From: a virus
DNA length: 33,368 nt
Strand: one strand, 5' to 3'
Virus record (IMG/VR): IMGVR_UViG_3300042863_000429
Location: 1-33,368 of that record
Every line of letters starts with the position of its first letter. Position 1 is the first letter of the stretch. The translations under genes and the position numbers were made by a program. This document shows positions 5,457 through 12,074 of the stretch, piece after piece. The notes beneath the pieces are model-generated. The model had not been told where the DNA came from. It worked only from the letters and a program-made list of their open reading frames with translations, and ran no database searches.

Positions 5457-5489
5457 TTATGTCAATACAGACAAACAAAACTTGCAAAC

Positions 5490-5708
5490 ATGAAAGTATC
5501 AAAAAACAACTCAGGAATATCAGGCTATTACAAAGGGTTTATAGTTACTGTTGATACAGTACAAGACTTTAAAGAATTAACAAACGAGCAAATAATATCT
5601 GAGGTTAGCAAACATAAATTATACAATGAGTATAAAAATGCTAATCAAGGTTTTGCAATAACTATAAAAGTAAAAGGATTTCCCTGGTTTAAACGAACAA
5701 TCAACTAA
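5490..5708 (+). CDS. Small early protein, unknown function
   Basis: 72 residues from the ATG at 5490; the in-frame codons before it run through the promoter and are not counted. Starts MKVSKNNSGISGYYKGFIVT and ends with FPWFKRTIN; mixed strands and one helix, basic, soluble. First gene behind the rightward promoter, so probably expressed early. No family recognised. Confidence 0.6.
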   Translation: MKVSKNNSGISGYYKGFIVTVDTVQDFKELTNEQIISEVSKHKLYNEYKNANQGFAITIKVKGFPWFKRTIN

Positions 5709-5790
5709 CATTCCAGTTCCAGCAAGTCTGGAATTTGCCGCCTCGCTTGATCAGTCAAGCGGGGATTTGGCAGTACCGGGATGTTCCGGA
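5707..5790 (+). other. Densely folded intergenic RNA element
   Basis: Nested or adjacent inverted repeats: TTCCAG 5711-5716 with CTGGAA 5728-5733; CGCTTGA 5744-5750 with TCAAGCG 5755-5761 (perfect, loop TCAG); outer TGCC/GGCA around it (5736-5739, 5769-5772); CCGG 5776-5779 with CCGG 5786-5789; and AACATTCC 5707-5714 can pair with GGGATGTT 5778-5785 (7 of 8). No T-run follows, so it is not a standard terminator. It may be an attenuator, processing site or small RNA. Confidence 0.5.
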
Positions 5791-5807
5791 TTAAAAACTT
5801 GCATAGA

Positions 5808-5963
5808 ATGAAAAAGTACACAATCGCATTTATGGACAATGATTACAACGATCTAATTGTTAAGAAAGTCCAGTTCAACAACTTAAAGGAAGCTAAAGCA
5901 TTTGCTAAAGTCTACTTAGCTAACCTTTGTGATAATGACATCGTAACATTTAGAATTTACTAA
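5808..5963 (+). CDS. Small early protein, unknown function
   Basis: 51 residues from ATG 5808 (an in-frame ATG at 5781 would overlap the folded element and add nine atypical residues). MKKYTIAFMDNDYNDLIVKK, then FNNLKEAKAFAKVYLANL: a beta-strand, turn, then an amphipathic helix, reminiscent of small phage proteins with a ferredoxin-like half fold. No catalytic motif. Followed after one base by a tiny membrane-protein gene. Confidence 0.6.
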   Translation: MKKYTIAFMDNDYNDLIVKKVQFNNLKEAKAFAKVYLANLCDNDIVTFRIY

Positions 5964-5964
5964 A

Positions 5965-6054
5965 ATGGAAATTTTCATCTTTTTTATTATTATGGTGGCA
6001 GTCCTGATTGGGCTTGCTGGAATTTGTGACTATTTAACTAAGAAATTAAAATGA
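5965..6054 (+). CDS. Very small membrane peptide
   Basis: 29 residues: MEIFIFFIIMVAVLIGLAGI followed by CDYLTKKLK. One hydrophobic span of about 20 residues and a basic tail. It starts one base after the previous stop and its stop overlaps the next start as ATGA (6051-6054). This tight fit on both sides is the best evidence that it is translated. Role unknown; inner-membrane peptide. Confidence 0.5.
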   Translation: MEIFIFFIIMVAVLIGLAGICDYLTKKLK

Positions 6055-6332
6055 ACTTTGACGAATACTATGAAAGATTGCACGAGGCGCAATTTGACAG
6101 AAACGAAAACATTAGCATTAAGGACTGTGAATGTTGCTATGGCTCAGGTAAGATTGAATTTTCTAAATGCTGCGATGTTGAAGTTATTGATGAAGTCTGC
6201 AAGGAGTGCCTTAAGACTTGCAATATTTATACAGAAACTTGCGATGAATGTAAAGGCGAAGGAGAGATTGAAATCGAAAGTAACCACGAACTTGAAGATT
6301 ACGATCGCAGGAGGGATGAAGAAAATGAGTAA
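6051..6332 (+). CDS. Small Cys-rich protein with two DnaJ-type zinc motifs
   Basis: 93 residues, very acidic. It has CECCYGSGK (about residues 26-34) and CDECKGEGE (about 64-72), both C-x2-C-x-G-x-G as in the DnaJ zinc-finger repeats, plus further Cys pairs between them (KCC, CKECLKTC). These would bind one or two zinc ions. No J domain is present, so it is not a DnaJ; small phage proteins with such motifs are known but mostly uncharacterised. Starts by ATGA overlap with the membrane peptide. Confidence 0.7.
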   Translation: MNFDEYYERLHEAQFDRNENISIKDCECCYGSGKIEFSKCCDVEVIDEVCKECLKTCNIYTETCDECKGEGEIEIESNHELEDYDRRRDEENE

Positions 6333-6543
6333 TCTATTTGACCGATTAAAGCCTGAGTATAAGGCTTTATTACAAGATCAAGCCGAGTTTTATCCAAATG
6401 CTATTCCGGCAATTATTGAGGAACTTAAGCAAGAAAGTTCTATTCTTGATTTACGCTATGGAACTGTGCGTTCTTTGGCATTGTATCTGAATCTTTTAAA
6501 TTCAGGATTTACCGAAATTTTAAACCTATTTAAAGAAAAATGA
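6325..6543 (+). CDS. Small helical early protein, unknown function
   Basis: 72 residues from ATG 6325, which has AGGAGG at 6309-6314, ten bases upstream; the in-frame ATG at 6316 is too close to that RBS. Helical and soluble: MSNLFDRLKPEYKALLQDQ, then FYPNAIPAIIEELKQES. Overlaps the stop of the Cys-rich gene (ATGAGTAA) and its own stop overlaps the next ATG. A longer reading in the same frame from 6058 would run through the Cys-rich gene and is not supported. Confidence 0.6.
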   Translation: MSNLFDRLKPEYKALLQDQAEFYPNAIPAIIEELKQESSILDLRYGTVRSLALYLNLLNSGFTEILNLFKEK

Positions 6544-6743
6544 AAACATTATTAATTAAAACAACAACCCTTCCAAGTGGTGAGCGTATCACTTGGAAGG
6601 ATGGTATGCCGGTTCACAAGACCAGGGAGATACACTCCGATCAGTTTAATCAATGGCATTTTTATATTCAGAACGAAATTATAAAAATGCGAATGTGGAC
6701 TAAGATCATTCGTAAAATTTCAACTAAGGAGATTTTAACATGA
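6540..6743 (+). CDS. Small early protein, unknown function
   Basis: 67 residues, basic, starting by ATGA overlap. The N-terminus MKTLLIKTTTLPSGERITWK and PVHKTREIHSDQFNQWHFYI suggest a beta-hairpin then a helix; the end is very basic (MRMWTKIIRKISTK), so nucleic-acid binding is conceivable. Codons for residues 10-20 also encode an 11-bp perfect hairpin (6569-6600). No family recognised. Confidence 0.55.
   Translation: MKTLLIKTTTLPSGERITWKDGMPVHKTREIHSDQFNQWHFYIQNEIIKMRMWTKIIRKISTKEILT
6569..6600 (+). other. Perfect 11-bp hairpin inside a coding sequence
   Basis: CCTTCCAAGTG (6569-6579) and CACTTGGAAGG (6590-6600) with a 10-base loop GTGAGCGTAT, starting 30 bases into the gene at 6540. An uninterrupted 11-bp stem is uncommon in coding DNA. 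It could slow or regulate translation or mark RNA processing; it is also a possible protein-binding palindrome. Confidence 0.6.
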
Positions 6744-6871
6744 TGCACTTTCACGAAGACGAGGATCCAAAGAAAAATCGGACGTTCTGGGCGATTATGT
6801 TTCTCATGATTTTACTGGCGATGCTTTTCGTGATGGATACTTTTGTAAAGTTTTATTTGCAGGTAACATAA
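6740..6871 (+). CDS. Small single-span membrane protein
   Basis: 43 residues, start by ATGA overlap at 6740-6743. Charged N-terminus (MMHFHEDEDPKKNRT) then a Met/Leu-rich hydrophobic span (FWAIMFLMILLAMLFVMDTF, about residues 16-35) and a short tail. Inner-membrane location likely. Function unknown; it closes the run of tiny overlapping early genes. Confidence 0.55.
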   Translation: MMHFHEDEDPKKNRTFWAIMFLMILLAMLFVMDTFVKFYLQVT

Positions 6872-6894
6872 TAATTTTTTAATTTAGATAAACC

Positions 6895-6972
6895 GACTGG
6901 AAGCGGTATTTAAAAACATTTTAACAGCCTTATTTCGGGGGCGGATCTTCCAGTCCAAACCCGGTATAAGGC
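6895..6972 (+). promoter_or_regulatory. Leader with two interleaved stems (pseudoknot or attenuator)
   Basis: GACTGGAAG (6895-6903) pairs with CTTCCAGTC (6947-6955), 9 bp. GCCTTAT (6927-6933) pairs with ATAAGGC (6966-6972), 7 bp, extended by CGGG/CCCG (6936-6939/6960-6963) after one mismatch and one wobble. The two stems interleave, so they form a pseudoknot or exclude each other. The second stem is followed by ATTTTTATTTAT, a weak terminator-like tail, just before the ATG at 6986. Reads like a switch or autoregulatory site. Confidence 0.5.
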
Positions 6973-6985
6973 ATTTTTATTTATA

Positions 6986-7453
6986 ATGAACACAGAAATA
7001 GAAGAATTTGACATTAAGCTAAATAGTTTAATATCAACAACAAAAACCCAAAGAATTGATCTTGCAAAATGGATTGTAGAAGATGTAACTAATGGGAATC
7101 AGGATGCTTTAAAAACATTTATCTATGCAGCCAAAGGAGAGGAGTTTTTTAAAGAATTAGTCAATAACATTAGACCTTTGATTGCAGCCAAACAAATTCA
7201 AAAGGGTGGACTGACAATGCATGAAGCGCAAATTATTGAACGTAAAAATCCTGACAAATATGATTTTAGCGCTTGTAATGACTCTGAATGGTTTCGTCTT
7301 AATAATTTGCTTAATCATACTAAAGAATTGATTAAAGAGCGCGAAACGTTTCTTAAATCATTAATTGATCCTATCTCTACATTGGAAGGCGAAATAATTA
7401 ATAAACCTGAAATAATACATGGCGCGCAAAATGTCGCTATTAAACTTCTTTAA
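6986..7453 (+). CDS. Hypothetical protein of the replication module
   Basis: 155 residues, alpha-helical and charged, no membrane segment. Contains TKTQRIDLAKWIVEDVTNGN and LKTFIYAAKGEEFFKELV near the N-terminus and an RLNNLLNHTKELIKERETFL coiled-coil-like helix later. This type of protein commonly precedes an SSB- or recombination-related gene in Bacteroidota phages, which hints at a replication accessory role, but I cannot name a function. Preceded by the structured leader at 6895-6972 and followed by a pseudoknot. Confidence 0.6.
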   Translation: MNTEIEEFDIKLNSLISTTKTQRIDLAKWIVEDVTNGNQDALKTFIYAAKGEEFFKELVNNIRPLIAAKQIQKGGLTMHEAQIIERKNPDKYDFSACNDSEWFRLNNLLNHTKELIKERETFLKSLIDPISTLEGEIINKPEIIHGAQNVAIKLL

Positions 7454-7485
7454 GATGCAAGGGCGGGGCATCGTAATTCCCGCTC
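7454..7485 (+). promoter_or_regulatory. Compact H-type RNA pseudoknot before the SSB-like gene
   Basis: Stem 1: GATGC (7454-7458) with GCATC (7468-7472). Stem 2: GGGCGGG (7461-7467) with CCCGCTC (7479-7485), seven pairs including one G-U. Loop 1 is two bases (AA), there is no base between the stems, loop 3 is six bases (GTAATT). These are ideal H-type pseudoknot dimensions (2-nt loop across a 7-bp deep groove, 6-nt loop across a 5-bp stem). It begins right after the upstream stop and ends 22 bases before the ATG at 7508. T4 gene 32 mRNA has an autoregulatory pseudoknot in the same position. Confidence 0.65.
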
Positions 7486-7507
7486 ATAACTTAAATTAAT
7501 TCCAAAA

Positions 7508-8176
7508 ATGGAAACTCAATCAAATCGCAAACAAGCGTTTGCACAACCGCAATCTAACCCTTCACAAAAGTTTTTGAAATGGAAATCAAATGACAAATGT
7601 TTTGAGTACTGGGACAAAGAGGAAAAGAAAAACGTTACAGTTTCTCTACCTTTTAAATTCTTAGTGCTTGATGAAATGCACACTATCTCAGGTTGGAACG
7701 ATGCTACATCTTCCGGGATCTATTCTAATGAGGTAAAATACATCTCAAAGGAAGTGATGACCGTTAAGCCATTTAAAGGGAATGAGATTGCCAGAGGTTT
7801 ATACAAAGACATTAAAGAGAAAGTCAATGCAGCTGGTGGGCATTACATGAAGTCAATCTATATTATGCTTGAGGATGGAACTATTGCAAACATTCAGCTT
7901 AAAGGATCTGCTGTTCAAGCATGGGGAGAGTTTACCCAAAAGAGCAGGGCAAGACTCTCTGATGAATGGGTAGAAGTATCATCTGCAAGAGAGGGTAAGA
8001 AGGGAGCCGTTAAATTTTACGTTCCTGAGTTTAAATACAATAAATCCTTAACTGAAAAGGAGTCAGGGCAGGCAGATTTAGTGTTCAATGTGCTTGAAGC
8101 GTATCTTAAGGCATATTTAGTCAAAGATTCGGCACCTGTTGAGGCCGAAGAAGTAGAGGATGACCTTGATTTTTAG
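7508..8176 (+). CDS. Single-stranded DNA-binding-like protein
   Basis: 222 residues. The core alternates strands and short helices (LPFKFLVLDEMHTISGW, SGIYSNEVKYISKEVMTVK, KSIYIMLEDGTIANIQLKG), compatible with an OB-type fold. It ends in a strongly acidic tail with terminal aromatic residue (VEAEEVEDDLDF), the hallmark of SSB proteins used to recruit replication partners. Position before the primase-helicase fits. I do not recognise a named family with certainty, so the SSB role is an inference from tail, strand pattern and context. The leader carries an H-type pseudoknot that could serve autoregulation. Confidence 0.6.
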   Translation: METQSNRKQAFAQPQSNPSQKFLKWKSNDKCFEYWDKEEKKNVTVSLPFKFLVLDEMHTISGWNDATSSGIYSNEVKYISKEVMTVKPFKGNEIARGLYKDIKEKVNAAGGHYMKSIYIMLEDGTIANIQLKGSAVQAWGEFTQKSRARLSDEWVEVSSAREGKKGAVKFYVPEFKYNKSLTEKESGQADLVFNVLEAYLKAYLVKDSAPVEAEEVEDDLDF

Positions 8177-8200
8177 TGCGCGTTTTTAGGGGTTTTCCTA

Positions 8201-8241
8201 GGGGGGGTAGAAACATTTTTAAATTTTACCCCCCCCCCCCC
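8201..8241. repeat. G7/C13 homopolymer inverted repeat
   Basis: Seven G (8201-8207) and 13 C (8229-8241), with GGGGGGGTA able to pair with TACCCCCCC around an A/T-rich loop. Lies 25 bases after the SSB-like stop. Extremely unusual base use in this low-GC genome. Could act as a terminator-like structure, a slippage-prone tract or part of an origin; homopolymer length may also contain sequencing error. Confidence 0.7.
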
Positions 8242-8262
8242 TGAATTAGTCAAAAAAATGTG

Positions 8263-8321
8263 AAAATGTGTTGCGGAGTGCCTTTAATATAGTTTAAACG
8301 ATGATTCCCGCAACACATTTT
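8263..8321. other. Long perfect inverted repeat (14 bp arms)
   Basis: AAAATGTGTTGCGG (8263-8276) and CCGCAACACATTTT (8308-8321) are perfect complements, separated by 31 bases that include the palindrome GTTTAAAC. The right arm runs into TTTT, so an RNA hairpin would be terminator-like; as DNA it could be a cruciform or operator/origin site. Together with the G/C tracts and the hairpin at 8411 it fills the 285-base gap 8177-8461, the longest gene-free stretch, which otherwise holds only TTTA repeats (about 8354-8378). Confidence 0.65.
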
Positions 8322-8410
8322 TAAAACAGTAAAAAAACGTGGTGTAATATTGATTTTATTTATTTATTTATTAATTTAGTACTTAGTATTAGCGGATACC
8401 ATCAAAGAAC

Positions 8411-8459
8411 TTAAAGCATTAGGGAGTAGCCGCCGCTACGGTGAAACCTAATTGCTTAA
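8411..8459 (+). promoter_or_regulatory. Leader hairpin of the primase-helicase mRNA
   Basis: TTAAAGCATTAGG (8411-8423) pairs with CCTAATTGCTTAA (8447-8459) with two single-base bulges. Inside is a perfect GTAGC-CGCC-GCTAC hairpin (8426-8439). The structure ends two bases before the ATG at 8462, so it would cover the ribosome-binding region and could control translation of the primase-helicase. It could alternatively be an origin element. Confidence 0.6.
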
Positions 8460-8461
8460 TC

Positions 8462-10792
8462 ATGGAAATATCAGTATTTAAAGACTTATTCAAATCTCAA
8501 GACGTCCCCTTTCACGTTCCACTTGCCAAAGTGATTGAACGAATTAGAAGGGGAGCATCTAAAGATATTCTCGATAAGATACGGTCGGGAGATAAAACAC
8601 TAAAAAATAAACTACCTTGTATTCTCTTTGCAGGGATATTTAATGAAAGAAACTCCAAATCATTAAAGAAGCATTCAGGTCTTATGGTTGTTGATTTTGA
8701 TAAATATCCAGATCAGCAGACAATGGCAATGCATTTGGAATTTCTTAAACAAAACCCACATTTTGTATTACTATTTATTTCACCATCTGGAAATGGACTT
8801 AAGGGAGTTGTAAGAGTATCAGACAATTTAACAAAGGAAACACATCCTTTAATATTTAAGGCTTTTCAGAAGGAGTTTGATTTTGAATACTTTGATATAT
8901 CAAACTCTAATGTTGACCGGGTATGTTTTGAATCTTACGATCCTAATATTTATGTAAATTTAGAAGCAGAGATATTTAATCCTGAAATAAAGGATGAAGG
9001 GTTTATGGTACAAGATAAAGTACCAATGGTTCCCATTACAGATCAGGATCTAATCATTAAGAAAATATTAGAATGGAATTGGAAACGTGATTTTATTGAA
9101 GGGGAGCGTAACACATACATCTTTGATCTGGCAGGAGCCTTTTGTGAGTATGGAATAACATTAGAAAATGCAATAGGATATATTGTCAACAATGTTATTC
9201 ATTCAGGATTTACAGAATTAGAAGCAACAACAGCCATAAAGAGTGCATACAAAAAGAGATCGTTTGAAAGCAAATATTTTGAGGATTATACCAAAATTAA
9301 TCGAATAAAGACTGATCTAAAAAATGGTAAAAAAGAGGTTTTAACAAAGCATAATATTGATGAGGATATTTATAACCAAATCAAAGAGGTTGCAGACATT
9401 GAAGATTTTTGGTATTTTGAAAAGGATAAGTCCGGTAATGATAAAATTAAGATTGATGCTTTTAAATATAAATTATTCTTAGAGCGTAATGGATTTAAAA
9501 AATACTTTCCAAATGAAACCCAAAAGCCTACCTGGGTAAAAATCGAAAGCAATAAGGTCTCTGAAACATCCATAGAAAAGATTAAGGATTTTGTTTTAGA
9601 CTACCTTCTTAAAAACGGAGAGCATAATGTTTGGGGATTTTGTGCTAATTACATGACTCTTTTTAGTGAGAATTATTTGCTCATGCTTAATACAATTGAT
9701 TTAATGCTATTAAAAGACTTAAAGGATAAATCATTTATTGCCTTTAAAAACGGTATTTTAGAGGTTACTAAATCAACTGCCAAACTTATTGATTACATTG
9801 ATGTTAATGGGTATGTATGGGAATCACAGATTATACAGCGTGACTTTGCAAAGAGCGATTATATTGAAAATGATTATAAGGTTTTTGTAAATAATATATC
9901 AAACTCAAACCCAATGCCTATTGAATGTACTATTGGATACCTTCTATCGACTTACAAGAATAAAATGAATAATAAGGCTATAATCTTAAATGATGAGGTT
10001 ATAAGCGAAAACCCAGAAGGGGGAACAGGCAAAGGGTTACTTGTTCAAGGACTCCGGCAGATCAGGCGTGTGTCAATTTTGGATGGCAAGACCTTTGATG
10101 ATAAGAAGTCGTTCCCGTATCAGACAGTAAACCCTGAAACGCAAATATTAGTATTTGATGATGTTAAAAAGAATTTTGACTTTGAGAGCAAATTCAGCAT
10201 CGTTACTGAAGGCATGACATTAGAACGTAAGAATAAGGATGCTATAAAAATAAAGGTTGAGGACAGTCCCAAGATGATGATCAGCACAAACTATGCGATA
10301 AAAGGAGAGGGTAATAGTCATGATAGACGTAGGCATGAGATTGAAATATCACAGTACTATGGCAGGAAATTAACCCCTTATGATGAATTTAATAAACAAC
10401 TTTTTGATGACTGGGATTTATCAGAGTTTGAACGCTTTGACAATTACATGGTCTTATGCTTACAATTATATCTTAATAATGGATTAATCAAACAGGATGC
10501 TAAGAATATTAAACTTAGGAAATTTATTGCTGAAACTTCGATGGAGTTCTATGAATGGATTAGGGATACCGAAAATGTGGCATTAAACACAAGACATGAT
10601 AAGGTCACCTATTTCAATAATTTTATTGATGAGTACCAAGACTTTAAGAAGTGGCTAACCCGCAAGAAATTTAATATCTGGATACAGAAATATTGCACCT
10701 TTGCAGATTTTGATTATAATGATGGCAATTCAAATGGAATGAAATGGTTTAGCATAGGAAAGGAGGTTGACGATGATCCAATCCCTTTTTAA
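8462..10792 (+). CDS. Primase-helicase (VirE_N/BT4734-like primase fused to SF3 helicase)
   Basis: 776 residues from ATG 8462; a GTG at 8441 is in frame but lies within the leader hairpin. N-terminal part resembles the BT4734/VirE_N primase-polymerase region: SGLMVVDFDKYPD (about 70-82), FISPSGNGLKGVVRV (about 104-118) and DISNSNVDRVCFESYDPN (about 147-164). A helical linker follows. The C-terminal SF3-type ATPase has Walker A (EGGTGKGLL, about 518-526), Walker B (ILVFDDV, about 561-567), sensor-like MMISTNYAI (about 605-613) and an Arg cluster SHDRRRHE. The protein would prime and unwind phage DNA at the fork. The next gene overlaps it by 20 bases. Confidence 0.85.
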   Translation: MEISVFKDLFKSQDVPFHVPLAKVIERIRRGASKDILDKIRSGDKTLKNKLPCILFAGIFNERNSKSLKKHSGLMVVDFDKYPDQQTMAMHLEFLKQNPHFVLLFISPSGNGLKGVVRVSDNLTKETHPLIFKAFQKEFDFEYFDISNSNVDRVCFESYDPNIYVNLEAEIFNPEIKDEGFMVQDKVPMVPITDQDLIIKKILEWNWKRDFIEGERNTYIFDLAGAFCEYGITLENAIGYIVNNVIHSGFTELEATTAIKSAYKKRSFESKYFEDYTKINRIKTDLKNGKKEVLTKHNIDEDIYNQIKEVADIEDFWYFEKDKSGNDKIKIDAFKYKLFLERNGFKKYFPNETQKPTWVKIESNKVSETSIEKIKDFVLDYLLKNGEHNVWGFCANYMTLFSENYLLMLNTIDLMLLKDLKDKSFIAFKNGILEVTKSTAKLIDYIDVNGYVWESQIIQRDFAKSDYIENDYKVFVNNISNSNPMPIECTIGYLLSTYKNKMNNKAIILNDEVISENPEGGTGKGLLVQGLRQIRRVSILDGKTFDDKKSFPYQTVNPETQILVFDDVKKNFDFESKFSIVTEGMTLERKNKDAIKIKVEDSPKMMISTNYAIKGEGNSHDRRRHEIEISQYYGRKLTPYDEFNKQLFDDWDLSEFERFDNYMVLCLQLYLNNGLIKQDAKNIKLRKFIAETSMEFYEWIRDTENVALNTRHDKVTYFNNFIDEYQDFKKWLTRKKFNIWIQKYCTFADFDYNDGNSNGMKWFSIGKEVDDDPIPF

Positions 10793-12074
10793 ACTGCGAG
10801 ATTATCAGCAGGATTTATCAGATAAAGCCTGCACGATATTGAGTCAAAACAGAATGGTTTACTTTTCAATCGAGGTTCGATGCGGAAAGACTCTTATAGC
10901 CTTAGAAACTTGCAAAAAATTTGGTGCCAGTTCTGTTTTGTTTATTACTAAAATCAAGGCATTTCAGTCTATACAGTCAGACTATGATAATTTTGGATAT
11001 ACTTTTGATATTAAAATAATCAATAAGGAATCAATACATAAGATTGAAAGCAATAAATTTGATGTTGTAATCTATGATGAAGCGCACCAGTACGGAGCGT
11101 TCCCGAAGGCAGGAACAAACCAAAAGATTATGGTTAAACGATTTGCAAATATACCCTGCATCCTTATGACAGGCACAAGCACCCCGGAATCATTTTCACA
11201 AATCTATCACCAGCTTCAGCTTTCAAGCAATAGCCCCTACAAAAATTATAAAAACTTTTATCAATGGGCAAAGGACTATGTTCAGGTCAAGCAAAGGAAT
11301 TTAGGCTACGCCGTTGTATCTGATTATAACGATGCGGATTCTGTCCGAATTATGGCAGACATGAATGCATTTACTTTACGTTTTACACAAAAAGAATCAG
11401 GATTTGTCAGCAAGGTAAATGAAATAGTATTAAGCGTAAAGATGCAGCACAGAACCTATGAGATTATTAAAAAATTAAAGCGCGATTTTGTTGTAACTGG
11501 ATCAAAAGGTATAATTTTAGCAGATACAGGAGTCAAACTCATGCAGAAAGAACACCAGCTTACAAGCGGAACTGTTAAGCTTGAAGATGGGACATCTATT
11601 ATTTTGGATGACACTAAGGCAAGGTTTATTTTGAACAAATTTAAGGATGATAAAATAGCAATATTTTATAAGTATGTCGCTCAATTACAAAACCTAAAGA
11701 ATGTTATTGGTGATAGACTTACAACTGATTTGGAAGAGTTTAACACAACTGATAAATGGATTGCGTTGCAGTTTGTGTCCGGAAGGGAAGGTATTAATCT
11801 TTCTAAGGCTGATTTTCTTGTGATGGCTGAAATAGATTTTTCAGCAGTTACCTACTGGCAGGCACGTGATAGAATGACAACCAAATACAGAACAGAAAAT
11901 TATGTCTACTGGGTTTTTGCTGAAGGAGGTATGGAGTCTAAGATTTATAAACTTATTCAAAAAAAGAAAAATTTCACATTAGCGCACTATGAAAGAACAA
12001 CAGGTACAAAGCAAGATTATCAAGCGATTAGAGGATCAGGGGTGGTACGTAATAAAATTAATCAAAACCAATAA
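10773..12074 (+). CDS. SF2 DNA helicase (DEAH-type, SNF2-like)
   Basis: 433 residues from ATG 10773, preceded by AGGAGG at 10761-10766, six bases upstream, one of few good Shine-Dalgarno sites here. Motifs in order: Q-like LRDYQQDL near the N-terminus, motif I VRCGKTLIALE (about 35-45), motif II YDEAHQYG (about 101-108), motif III MTGTSTPES (about 131-139), motif V FVSGREGINLSKAD (about 335-348) and motif VI as QARDRMTT (about 363-370), where Asp replaces the usual Gly of QxxGR. About the size of phage SNF2/UvsW-like helicases. Likely role: replication-fork or recombination-intermediate remodelling, with the nuclease gene that overlaps its 3' end by 86 bases. Confidence 0.85.
   Translation: MIQSLFKLRDYQQDLSDKACTILSQNRMVYFSIEVRCGKTLIALETCKKFGASSVLFITKIKAFQSIQSDYDNFGYTFDIKIINKESIHKIESNKFDVVIYDEAHQYGAFPKAGTNQKIMVKRFANIPCILMTGTSTPESFSQIYHQLQLSSNSPYKNYKNFYQWAKDYVQVKQRNLGYAVVSDYNDADSVRIMADMNAFTLRFTQKESGFVSKVNEIVLSVKMQHRTYEIIKKLKRDFVVTGSKGIILADTGVKLMQKEHQLTSGTVKLEDGTSIILDDTKARFILNKFKDDKIAIFYKYVAQLQNLKNVIGDRLTTDLEEFNTTDKWIALQFVSGREGINLSKADFLVMAEIDFSAVTYWQARDRMTTKYRTENYVYWVFAEGGMESKIYKLIQKKKNFTLAHYERTTGTKQDYQAIRGSGVVRNKINQNQ

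Noticed and set aside
5331-5489. Extension of the gene at 5490 back to 5331
   Set aside because: These codons cross both promoter boxes and an A/T-only stretch; the product there is a low-complexity Ile/Asn/Lys run.
6058-6324. Extension of the gene at 6325 back to 6058
   Set aside because: The extra part runs in another frame through the Cys-rich protein gene; the AGGAGG before 6325 marks the real start.
8354-8378. TTTA tandem repeat as a CRISPR or iteron array
   Set aside because: Only a four-base A/T repeat of about five units; no spacers and too simple to be an iteron.
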